From Craspedostauros australis (taxonomy: Eukaryota > Bacillariophyta > Bacillariophyceae > Mastogloiales > Achnanthaceae), in the NCBI GenBank assembly GCA_026770025.1, contig JAMXDE010000006.1:310001-374000 (forward strand): 64,000 bases of DNA, given 5' to 3'. Both the position numbers and the translations under genes were made by a program. Of this stretch, positions 1 to 9,025 are shown in pieces. Positions within the stretch are counted from its first letter, which is position 1. The number at the start of each line of letters is the position of its first letter. The notes beneath the pieces were generated by a model, which worked only from the letters and a program-made list of their open reading frames with translations, did not search any database and was not told where the DNA came from.

Positions 1-886
1 CCACGCCTCTGCATCCGGCACGCTGCGTCAATGGTCCCATGACGAAGGCGCCAAACAGCGCCGTCGCCGCCCGGTCCATGGCCATGTAGTGCGTCATTTC
101 TGAGAACAGATAGGCCTGCTTCCAAATCAACGGAAGCGTCGTGGAATAGATGGAAGACGACAGTGAATTGCATGCATGGAGCAGAAGGAATGGAAGGACC
201 TTGGACTGCATCGCGGTTCGGATGGAATTTGAAATGCGTTGAAAGAGTGTGATATCTGTGCGTGGATGCAATGACGTACCGCCGCTGCTGTTGTTGTCGT
301 ATGCTTGCTGTTGATTGGGCAAGAACAGATAGGAGAATACTACGGACGCCATAGATAGGTACATGGAGTAACGCGCCCCGGTGTATAAATCATCGCCCTG
401 TGATATCCGCGAGAAGGCAACGCCAACGAGCGGACCAATCACTGCCCCAACGGCATACGCCATGTTCATGAGGCGCAATACGACATGGGCATCGTCGTGC
501 GTGAGCGCTTGTGCTGTCGCATTGGCCACCAGAAATGTCGCCTGAAAGAGTGCCGGGATCTTGCTCCATAGCAGCATATCCAAGTGCGTCGCGTTGGACA
601 CGATTGCGTATGAGATAGCGCACGACCCGAAGACGATGATGTTGGTGGTGCGAACCCCAACTGTGCGCAGGAGCCACCGCACGATGGGCATCCCGATGAT
701 TTGGATCAGCACGAAGATTGTCTGCAGTTTGCCATAGACCAAGGTCGCGTCATCGCCATCGCGGGACAGCGCCTCCACTTGGAACGGTTCGAGACATCGC
801 TGCAATTGGGAGCATGCCGCGTGCAGCGCGATGTTGATGCAAGTGATCCAGATCGCACGTCGGCGTTGTCGCGTTTCTCGTGTCAT
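1..886 (-). CDS. MFS transporter, SLC22A18-like (N-terminal part)
   Basis: This is the first 295 codons of a major facilitator superfamily transporter; the C-terminal half runs off the left edge of the window. I read it on the minus strand from ATG at 886, and the frame stays open to base 2. After a basic start (TRETRQRRR) comes a hydrophobic span near residues 11-22, then LVYGKLQTIFVLIQIIG, a loop with RTVGVRTTN, and further alternating hydrophobic spans including VVFSYLFL and VLPFLLLHAC. The TLVYGKLQT stretch and the loop pattern recall the SLC22A18/ORCTL2 branch, in which a drug or organic-cation antiport role has been proposed. The substrate here is unknown. No targeting peptide is obvious. 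It is transcribed away from the repeat protein that starts at 1571. Confidence 0.7.
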   Translation of the reverse strand, partial: MTRETRQRRRAIWITCINIALHAACSQLQRCLEPFQVEALSRDGDDATLVYGKLQTIFVLIQIIGMPIVRWLLRTVGVRTTNIIVFGSCAISYAIVSNATHLDMLLWSKIPALFQATFLVANATAQALTHDDAHVVLRLMNMAYAVGAVIGPLVGVAFSRISQGDDLYTGARYSMYLSMASVVFSYLFLPNQQQAYDNNSSGGTSLHPRTDITLFQRISNSIRTAMQSKVLPFLLLHACNSLSSSIYSTTLPLIWKQAYLFSEMTHYMAMDRAATALFGAFVMGPLTQRAGCRGV

Positions 887-1570
887 AGCGATAGAGTGCG
901 TGCAAGTAGAGTCCCATGCGACTATGAATCCGTATCATCTTCAAGGTCGTCTGCGTTCTGCTATGTGTGGGCAGTGTTGCGATCAAAGTCGTTCTGCCGT
1001 GCAACGAAGGCGACGGTACCAACGGCTATGATGACAAGCTCACGCTGACTTCGCTCACAGGAGAGCAACTGCTCTGGCTGCAGCGACGGATGTGGTCAGA
1101 GAGAGAGAGAGAGCGTATGCACGAGTGTGATCGTCGTTGTCTGCTTGCTGCTGGTATCCTCTTGCGTGCCGTTTGTGTGTGTGGCTTTGTTGTGAGGCAG
1201 TGTGCACATCCTTCCACGTCTCAGTTGGCCGTGGTGTGTTTCGGAATACATCCCGAAGAGCTATTCGAATTGGGATCCAAAAAGGGTGCTTGCGAATCAG
1301 TACCGAATTGAACGTGACTTCTCCATTTTCTCCGAAATTTGGCCTCATTTTGAGTTAGCTCTTCAGATTTACGACAAAGATCTGTTTCGATCTTCTTCTT
1401 TGAGGTGTCAACACGAACGATGCTGACGAGAACACACAACGCACACACGTGCACAACTGCACGCAGAGGCGCTCACAACGATCACAAACCAGGATATCGT
1501 AGATCATCGAACGCATTCTATTGCCACAGCAGATAGCACAAAACATACAAGCACCAGTACAATACTCACC
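887..1570. other. Divergent intergenic region
   Basis: This stretch separates two divergently transcribed genes and should hold both promoters. A short GA run sits near 1097-1113. Translations in all frames are short and show no family resemblance. No TATA box or other element could be assigned with confidence. Confidence 0.5.
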
Positions 1571-3698
1571 ATGAAGATTTCATTCACAGCAGTTGCGTTG
1601 CTCGCCTGCCTCAGCACCAGCAGTCAGATGGCCGCCGATGCGTTCACTGTGATGCCATGCACCAGTGTCCGATCATCCACAGTCGTCGCCGCACCATTCC
1701 GGCTCGCTGCAGCGCAACCGGACAGCCCCGATCCAGCGGCAGAATCAGGAGAACCCAGCAAGGAAGAGAAGGACGAAGCGGTTGGAAACTTGCTGGCAAA
1801 TGATGAATGGGACGGATTGGGAATGGAATTGTCCGAGATCGTCAAGGTCGCCGTCGTGGAAGACTTGAAGAAGAATGCCAGAGACTTTTTGGGCAAGGAC
1901 GAATACAAGGTGCGTCGTATTGCCTTGCGTTGAGTAATCACTGCGTCCTTGCTTCATTGCTCCATTGCTCCATTGATTGCACACAAGCAAAGATCATCTG
2001 ATGAATCTTCATCTCACTTCAACCTCCGTCGATCTCAATTCTTTCTGCCGTCCGATCCCGTCCATCACCGCCGTTGCCATTGCCGTCCTCGTCGGGGTGC
2101 GCCATTGCCGTTATTGCATTACCATGCATCAACTTGCATACAACAATCAGGTTGGAGATATTTGCAAGGAAGTCGACACTCGTGTAAAAGGTGAAGTGGC
2201 AAAGTGAGTCAATGAGAATGATTCTGTACTGTACTGTGCCGTTCTGTGCTGAACTGAAGTCGCGAATCATTCACGTTCGATGATGCCAATGGCTGACTGG
2301 AGGTATTTTAATTGATATCACACGAATCTTCGTGGATACGGACAGGTTTCACATGCATAGTTGTACCACTTGATCATGGACTCACCCACTTCCATAATTC
2401 ATGCCGTGACTCGTCCTTTCCTCTTGGATGACCTTTCGCCATGGCACCATGCATTGTAGAATGAGAGGCAAAGATGAATACGAACTGGGTGACTTTGTAC
2501 TGGCGATGGATGACATGTCCAAGTCGGTGACGGAAGATGTGAGTACCATCGTGAAGCTTATCCGTCCCTGATACGATATCCTCGTTTGCTCTTCTGTGCA
2601 ACACCTGTGCGCATTCGCCTTTATTGCCACCGATGCCAGCATGCGAGATTTCTCACACATTTCTACTCCGCTGCTACTGCGATGACAGCTGACGGGCAAA
2701 CCATACGAGGCAGGTGATCTGTCAAGGGAGATCGATAGTCGGGTGAAGGACAAGGTCAGGTAAGTCTCAAGGCGTGATCGCATATTCTGCAAATACCACT
2801 GTGCGCAAAAGGGGGTACCTTGGCGCTATGGCGATGAAACATGAGCGTGTTGATGAACAATCATTTGCACACCAACCGCTTGCTAACCAGCACACTCTTT
2901 CCACCATTCAATGCTTCTTCAATCAATGATGACGACAACGCTGATGACAACTTACGCCCACGCTATTGACGATCATGACTGCAGCGATTTCACTGGCAAG
3001 CCATACGAGGCCGGTGACTTGTCGAAGGAGATTGATCGACGCGTGAAGAACAGAGTCAATGAGTTCACAGGAAAGGACGAGTACGAATTTGGTGATATCG
3101 CGAAAGGTACGTGAAGCAAACACGTGTAGTCTGGGTTGCGCATGGTATGGAGATGCCGCAGAATGATACACTGAACAAATTGATGTTCCTGTGACGCACA
3201 GCATGCAGCGGGTCTCACTTACGCCATGTTATTCATCACGCTTACCAACGGTAATCTCTGTCATATTCTTTCACGGTTTGTATGGCTTGAACACAACAGA
3301 AGTCGAAGAGAGACGCAAGGTGTGGGTGAAGGACTTTTTGGGAGAAGAGGCAGCGGCCAACTATCAATTTGGCGACGTCACCAAAGAGGCCATCTCCAGA
3401 GTAAGTGGGTTTGTCGCGATTGCGTGCCAACGAATATTCATGCCAATTCATCCAAAGAACGTGCCTCGTTTACCAATGTCTTGGCTTCACGTGGTTTCTC
3501 ACCGAGCTGACGCCCGTGCTTTTGCGTGGCGATCGTCCACGCCATGCTCCCTTTGCTACTCATACAATCTTTTCATCGCAAACATTATCCTACCATGCGT
3601 ACTCGCAGTTCACGGGGAAGGACAAGTACGAATTCGGAGACGTGACGAAGAAGATCATGGGCAACCTGTTCGGTACCAAGAAGAAGGACGGCAAATAG
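1571..3698 (+). CDS. Plastid-targeted tandem GKDEY-repeat protein, seven exons
   Basis: The function is unknown. The reconstructed exons are 1571-1909, 2151-2203, 2460-2538, 2689-2759, 2985-3106, 3300-3400 and 3609-3698, giving 284 aa with all phases consistent and GT-AG at every junction. The start has a signal peptide (MKISFTAVALLACLSTSS) and an ADA-FTVMP junction, so plastid import is expected. After an acidic Ala/Pro-rich linker the mature part consists of about seven degenerate units of the type F-T-G-K-D-E-Y-E-F-G-D-I-x-K followed by a basic/acidic helix such as EIDRRVKNRV. Unit spacing is about 25-40 residues. Exons 2 to 7 each carry roughly one repeat module, although intron phases are not uniform. 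The protein ends in a Lys-rich tail (GTKKKDGK). I recall similar repeats in diatom hypothetical proteins but can assign no role. Confidence 0.8.
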
Positions 3699-3931
3699 TG
3701 GATGTATGACACGCGTATACTTGATCTTAGTTGGTATTGCATGTGACGACGCTGGATGGCATCGATGTCGTCGAAACGCCGCCCAATCTCCACCATGCCG
3801 ACTGAGGCATTGCCTTCTACTCCGCGAAGAAAACGGGCTTGTGCCATGAGGAATGGGAATGACACCGACGTCCCCACCCGTGATGTGCATCAGCATCCCA
3901 ACCCAACTGATCAACCATGCGGATCTGCCAG

Positions 3932-4261
3932 CTAATAGCCTTTATATTTGTGCCTCATGCACCGCGCCAAATCGCGTGCCACACCTCGACAATGATTCTT
4001 GATCTCCTTCGACGACGCCATGTCCTGTCTCAACAGCATTTCGTTTTCCGGAAACGCGAATCGTTCCAACAGCGTGGAACACGACGCCGACGACGAACCT
4101 CCGATCCTGTCGTTGTAGAAGTGCGCGGCTTCTCTGCTGCAGACCACTTGCGCATGGCATTTCTTGTGTCCTAGTTCCTCCTGAACGCACTCTTCTCCCG
4201 ATTTGCCATATTGCTGATGGCATTGGTTCACCGCCAAATCGATCTCTGCGCAGCGGCTCAT
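3932..4261 (-). CDS. CX9C-motif (CHCH-like) protein, probably mitochondrial intermembrane space
   Basis: This 109-residue protein carries three C-x9-C pairs: Cys4/Cys14, Cys25/Cys35 and Cys91/Cys101. The first two are 10 residues apart, as in the twin CX9C helical hairpin of proteins oxidised by Mia40 in the mitochondrial intermembrane space, many of which assist respiratory-chain assembly. Extra cysteines lie at 41 and 61. I chose ATG 4261 because the first CX9C pair begins at residue 4, and short N-termini without a presequence are usual for the family. The frame stays open upstream to 4456, but that part is Ser/His-rich and looks non-coding. The closest family (Cmc1, Cox19, Pet191 or NDUFA8-like) cannot be settled by eye. 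The duplicated NTPase unit begins 302 bp upstream. Confidence 0.65.
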   Translation of the reverse strand: MSRCAEIDLAVNQCHQQYGKSGEECVQEELGHKKCHAQVVCSREAAHFYNDRIGGSSSASCSTLLERFAFPENEMLLRQDMASSKEIKNHCRGVARDLARCMRHKYKGY

Positions 4262-4563
4262 GGTGTGGTATTGAGTACAAGAGATTGCTATGTCGGGGCA
4301 GAGATGTGATGTCGGCTCCGATGGGGTTCTTTGCGCGTTGCAAACTGATTCAGCACTCGCGACTAAGTGTGTCGAAGATGAATGATGGACGATGAAGGAA
4401 GATGAATTGAGGAAATGGAGAGATTGGTGAGGCGGATGGGTTTGTTGCTTCCGCACACGCTTTGGATCTTTGAATTAGCTCTTTGCTATGTGACAATGAC
4501 TGACAGGAACTCCAAACACGCAACCTTGGAGAAATAGAAAAGCGCTAATCCAAACAGAATCTG
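4262..4563. other. Intergenic, 5' side of CX9C gene up to edge of duplicated unit
   Basis: This is a unique sequence between the CX9C gene start and the left edge of the duplicated NTPase unit. It has no counterpart beside the second copy, which helps place the duplication boundary. No coding signal is seen. Confidence 0.5.
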
Positions 4564-7500
4564 CGACGAAAAGATCGAAAACGGATCCAAAACCATCACC
4601 ACAATCACAATGACGACAACGCAAACAGTTGATCAACGGACACAAATGAGGCAATCCATTGACGCAAACCCACAAGACACCATCCAACTGAGAGGCTCCC
4701 ACTGGCCCAGAGACATGAAGCACAGACGATCTGATGGATTTTAATCATGATCAAGATGCTTCAACTCCACTTCATGATCTCACTTGTATTCATTGTGCAA
4801 TACGATATAATATAATATAATATGTTGTTGGAGACCAAACGTACGATCGACTGGTATCATGAAAACCTCAATCTGAGCCAGAGATCATACATACTGCGAG
4901 TACAAGTACGAGTACGAGTACGAGAACGAGTAGGAGTGCGATCGTATTGTGACAGTCATACAAGGATGTATTTGTATGAAACAGAGTCGTCAACCCAAAC
5001 AACGAAGTATGTGCGTGAGATCAACCAAGCCACACACAAGCCTTCCACTTGTGCTTGCGCTTGCGCTTGTGCCTCTCTCCACTCATAAAAAACAATCAAG
5101 ACCATACTCACAATCACAATCACAGCCAATACCACAAAGGCTCAACCATCGGAACCAACCACACCCTCGCAACGACAACAGCAGGTGAGAAGTCCCGGAG
5201 AAAGCACACGCCGCTGCACCTGCAGGTACCAAATGCTGACAACACTGCATAACACCAACACTTCGTCAATTCATCTCAAGCCAAAGCAAGTCAAACCAAA
5301 ACAAGTCAAGTCAAAGCGATCGCAATCAGATACATCATCGTTGCTTCCGCCAACACCAACATCAATACCAACGTCAACGTCAACACCGGGACTCTGCTGC
5401 CTCCTGCCGGTACCGTTCCGTTGCCTCCAACAGTTTCATTGAACAACCATCAACAGAAACATGTCAGAGCCAGAGTCGATGGACGTCCACGTTCCAGCGC
5501 CAATGGTGGAGGATGAAGAAACACTTGCCACCCTTAATCCGATTCTCGATAGCGTAGACTTCTGGTCTGGCATGTGGAATCTCGAAACACCTGAAATGCA
5601 AACGCTGATAAAGGCAGACATCGAGGAACGCCGACGAAAACAAGGTGCGAACGAACCAACGCAGATTCCTGATAGTTGGCTCCAAAGGAGAACTCGCGCC
5701 GAGACATCTCACAGACAGTCCATTCTAAATCTGATCAGCAAGTGTGGTGGCGACTTCTCGGATTTGGAGGATGATCTCTTGGTATACACAATGTGGTATG
5801 GCCACCTCATGGCCGGCCGATGGCTCCTGGCTTGGCTTCGTGTCCACGGAACAGTCCATCATGGTGTCCTCTCCGTTGCGCGTCAACTCAACGAAGATCG
5901 CAAGCTCATCGACCCCGCCAAGCCCCGAGAATCGGTTCTCAAACTGTTGAACAAGATCCACGATAACAACAACACCAAAGGTTTTCAAGGTCTAAGGTAC
6001 GAGTCCTACCGGCACGTGTTAGATTGTGACGGTTGTGTCTACTACATCGGCAGCCCCGACTTTCGACATGAAGGAAGGCCCAACACATCTCCAACACAGA
6101 TCTTCATCAGTTGCCATAACCGAGACCGTTATGGCAAAACTATAGTCCATGTGTACAATCAGGAGAGAGGTAGTGGGAAGACTGTGGAGCTCGCGGCGAG
6201 CAGCTACACAAGAGAGGCTCTCTTCACCATCATGTTGACTGATGTGGAAGATGTGCCGTTGATTCCTGATGGTCACAGCGCTCTAAGTCGCGGCAATGGG
6301 ATGTCGACGTATACCCAGTGTGAATACAGAGAAAGAGATTCTCTGCTTTTCCTTGCATCGAAAATCAAATCAACTTTGATGCAGGATGAATCCAACTTCA
6401 AGAGGTTTCGCAGCTTCTTACTGGATCTGGACGAGAAGCGTGAGTCACAGCGTGCAGCGCAGAGTGAGGCACAACGTGAGGCACAGCGTGAGGCACAACG
6501 TGGGCGTGACAGGGAGACCCTCCAGATCGTCGTTGCGATCGATGAAGCAAACAATTGCCCAAACCTCATCACAGCTATCATCGCAAAATACTCCTGGTTT
6601 GGGGAATTATTAGGACTGTTCATCATGCATGGATGCCCCGATGATGCATTGCAATTCGAAAGTCATCCAGCGGATGTCCATTCTCCAACACCTCTCAAGC
6701 TCAGATCTCTCAAAAGTCCATTGAAAACGCTGCATGTCAGAGTCCTGTTCTCCATTGCTGCAGCTGATGTGGCGCAATATATCACGGGAGAAGCGATCCA
6801 CAGGTATAAATGCTACAGCACTTCAGCAAAAGAAGAACCCAGAGGAGTCTACGGAGTCCTCAACAGAATGGAATGGGGCTCGGTGGACTCGTACAGAGAG
6901 ATGTATGAATTCCCTCTCGTCAATGCCATCATTTCTACAAACGCACGCATGGCCTCCATCTTCGTGGCTGTACTCAAGCGCAAGCGCTCCAACAACAAGA
7001 AACCAAACAAAAACCCACAAGAGCAGAATGATATCATCTCGGAGGTCTTTGCCACATTCATGCGGGACGCTGCCTTGAAGGATCTCATGAACGATCCCAG
7101 TCGTCGAGTGCTCGTGGCATCGCGTGTACTCGCAACTCTTCTCTTCCAATCGACAAGAAGGCCAGCAGAGAATTCAGAGTTCATCGCCAGAACATACCAG
7201 ATGGAGTATGCGATCAAGTTCGAACGCTTCGATACTGACACGGCTCAGTTCCTCATGCGTGAGCTGGTCGTTGACTATGGATTGATGGGTACCACTCGGT
7301 GGAACGGGTGCCCGTTCCCGGTCAGTGATGCCATGCAACTGATGTGCCTTTGGTTGCTTCAAGGCGGTTCACATGTCACATCCTCCAGCACATCCTCCAG
7401 CTCGTTGTTGGGAGCCTCACCACGCAATTTTGGGACGTTGACGACCTTGATGGTCGGCGCTGCTGTTGCTGCATGGATGGCGGTCGCTGAAGATCGACGA

Positions 7501-8623
7501 AAGGACATCAGGTGTGCTCTGGCCAAGGTGGGAATAGGGTTTTTCAATCGGACTGTGAGGACGAGCGTAATAGCTAGCTGCAGAGAGACACATTCTGCGA
7601 GCGAAGGTGCATCGAATCAAGGTGCATCGAACACACGCAAGGCATGGGACGAGTGGGCGGCATGGGCCGGTGTGCAACCAGTGACACTGTCCTCCGACCT
7701 CAACATCACCAACACATACTTCCACGAGTCCAAGACGAGTCTCCACAAGCTGGCCGGGGTCGATGGAGAACGCATCCACACCATGACTGGGAGTTCCGGA
7801 GTGTGGCGTCACGTTCCCGACTTGGTGTCTCACCGAGATGCTCAAACCCAGCACCTTTCGATGAACGATGACACCAAACCACTGTCCTCTCAAATGTTGC
7901 GCGAAGAACACACCGCGCTTCTGATGGACACCGATCTTCGGAAACATCTCGCGGATTTGAGCAATGGACAAGCAGGTGATACGAAGATCTTCAACATGCC
8001 CATCATCAGCGTTGCGCAAAGCGATGGCCATTTCGCCGATGGCTACGTCACCTTCCTTGGACGCAGAATGGACAAAGGAGGGATGTCCAGTGGTCCGCAC
8101 GAGCTGTTCACTATCTGTATCCAGAACAGAAACTACTTTGAGAATGAGATGGATGCTGAGAGCATCCGAAAGACTGCGAGCAACGAGGGGTTGAGCAACA
8201 AGGAGCTTGATCGCCCGCTTGGCATGAATCGACTGTACTGTGTGGCACGTCGAGAAAGTGACGTTGCTCGAGACTGTGAGCAAGTCCCTCCTGGTATGTA
8301 CACTCCGTATGTTGCTGACAAGTCGTGCATTCTGAGGAGCCCGGAGGAGTCACTGTTCTCGTATGATTGCTACAGTGAACACACGAGGCCTCAGCGCGAC
8401 GCGTGGGGACCAATTGTGTCCAGATGGTGAGCTGTGTGGTTGTCCCGCAGCGATTGGGGATTGGAAGCTGGAATAGTATGTACTAGTATGTACTCTAGTA
8501 TGTACGAGTGATGGAAGACGAAAGGCGCAGTTGTTGGTGTGCGTGGCACTGCCGCATCGAGATGGCTGATGATTGGTGGTGATGGTGGAATGGAGACGGA
8601 GGCGGAGAATGAATGACGAAGCG
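4564..8623 (+). repeat. Duplicated 4.06 kb unit, copy A (direct orientation)
   Basis: This segment matches 43916-47933 in inverted orientation. Similarity starts abruptly at CGACGAAAAGATCG and stops abruptly after GAATGACGAAGCG. It covers about 900 bp upstream of the NTPase gene, the whole CDS and about 190 bp downstream, so it is a complete transcription unit. Non-coding parts are nearly identical by eye, differing mainly by small indels: a TATAA run near 4806-4823, GTACGA-type hexamers near 4893-4935, and a 12-base difference in the GTATGTACT repeats near 8477-8507. No terminal inverted repeats, poly(A) tail or target-site duplication were found. The hexamer GACGAA lies close to both ends in both copies. 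It may be a segmental duplication or an unrecognised mobile unit. Confidence 0.9.
5461..8430 (+). CDS. Large P-loop NTPase-like protein, copy A (989 aa), possible Crinkler/RHS-like NTPase
   Basis: This single-exon protein has no close family I can name. A Walker A-like segment, RGSGKT, sits at 236-241; the classical first glycine of GxxxxGKT is replaced by Gln234. A Walker B-like stretch, IVVAIDEA, lies at 356-363. This order and about 115-residue spacing resemble the NTPase module of Crinkler/RHS-type proteins of oomycetes, fungi and other protists, where SGKT is followed by a DEA(H) box; that link is inference. Between them are RESQR/REAQR repeats (about 327-348), probably a charged helix. 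A short hydrophobic stretch near residue 670 (TLMVGAAVAAWMAVA) could be a buried helix. No signal peptide or nuclease motif is evident. A conserved C-terminal block includes MPIISVAQSDGHFADGY. The paralogue at 44097-47051 is also intact. Replacements cluster at about 181-193, 217-229, 277-288 and 376-500. Confidence 0.85.
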   Translation: MSEPESMDVHVPAPMVEDEETLATLNPILDSVDFWSGMWNLETPEMQTLIKADIEERRRKQGANEPTQIPDSWLQRRTRAETSHRQSILNLISKCGGDFSDLEDDLLVYTMWYGHLMAGRWLLAWLRVHGTVHHGVLSVARQLNEDRKLIDPAKPRESVLKLLNKIHDNNNTKGFQGLRYESYRHVLDCDGCVYYIGSPDFRHEGRPNTSPTQIFISCHNRDRYGKTIVHVYNQERGSGKTVELAASSYTREALFTIMLTDVEDVPLIPDGHSALSRGNGMSTYTQCEYRERDSLLFLASKIKSTLMQDESNFKRFRSFLLDLDEKRESQRAAQSEAQREAQREAQRGRDRETLQIVVAIDEANNCPNLITAIIAKYSWFGELLGLFIMHGCPDDALQFESHPADVHSPTPLKLRSLKSPLKTLHVRVLFSIAAADVAQYITGEAIHRYKCYSTSAKEEPRGVYGVLNRMEWGSVDSYREMYEFPLVNAIISTNARMASIFVAVLKRKRSNNKKPNKNPQEQNDIISEVFATFMRDAALKDLMNDPSRRVLVASRVLATLLFQSTRRPAENSEFIARTYQMEYAIKFERFDTDTAQFLMRELVVDYGLMGTTRWNGCPFPVSDAMQLMCLWLLQGGSHVTSSSTSSSSLLGASPRNFGTLTTLMVGAAVAAWMAVAEDRRKDIRCALAKVGIGFFNRTVRTSVIASCRETHSASEGASNQGASNTRKAWDEWAAWAGVQPVTLSSDLNITNTYFHESKTSLHKLAGVDGERIHTMTGSSGVWRHVPDLVSHRDAQTQHLSMNDDTKPLSSQMLREEHTALLMDTDLRKHLADLSNGQAGDTKIFNMPIISVAQSDGHFADGYVTFLGRRMDKGGMSSGPHELFTICIQNRNYFENEMDAESIRKTASNEGLSNKELDRPLGMNRLYCVARRESDVARDCEQVPPGMYTPYVADKSCILRSPEESLFSYDCYSEHTRPQRDAWGPIVSRW

Positions 8624-9025
8624 GACTATTATGACGACGTAAACGCAATTCGATATGCATAGGATAACATTTAACACTTGGGTGCAAATATCAACAATGA
8701 TCCGGTTGTTGTAAACCATCGTTGTCTCGTTCGAGTCTGGTACGAGTTAGAGTATGTCGTCACCTTCTCGCTCTCGTGGAGTATCGCGATCTCTATCTTT
8801 CATCGCGTAGACTTTGGGATGAAGTTCCACCACAACCACACAAACGCCATGGCCAAGATTTGTCCTTTCCATTTTTGCCCCCCATCGCTCCCTTCCGTCA
8901 CTCACGCAATTTGTGAGCAATCCCATACCCATCCTTCCCCAACATTTCACTTCACTTCACTCCATCTCACATCAATTCCACACAAGATCAACCAATCGCA
9001 AACCAACTGCAAAGCAAAATTGACC
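8624..9025. other. Intergenic, upstream of SDR gene
   Basis: This is a unique sequence from the right edge of the duplicated unit to the SDR start. The SDR frame happens to stay open back to 8678, but the translation lacks family similarity and precedes the signal peptide, so it is taken as promoter and 5' leader. ACTTCACTTCACT-like repeats occur near 8949-8962. Confidence 0.5.

Noticed and set aside
7417-8283. 288-codon frame antisense to NTPase copy A (and its counterpart at 44244-45158)
   Set aside because: Present in both copies only because the sense strands match; composition is that of antisense sequence and no motif is seen.
5461-8430. Hydrophobic stretch near residue 670 of the NTPase as a transmembrane anchor
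   Set aside because: Short, Ala/Gly/Val-rich and isolated in a soluble-looking protein; a buried helix is as likely.
4564-8623. Interpretation as a classical DNA transposon or LINE
   Set aside because: No terminal inverted repeats, no target duplication, no DDE, reverse-transcriptase or endonuclease motif in the protein.
8678-9025. In-frame N-terminal extension of the SDR protein
   Set aside because: It precedes the signal peptide and plastid junction at 9026, has no family similarity, and would bury the targeting signal.
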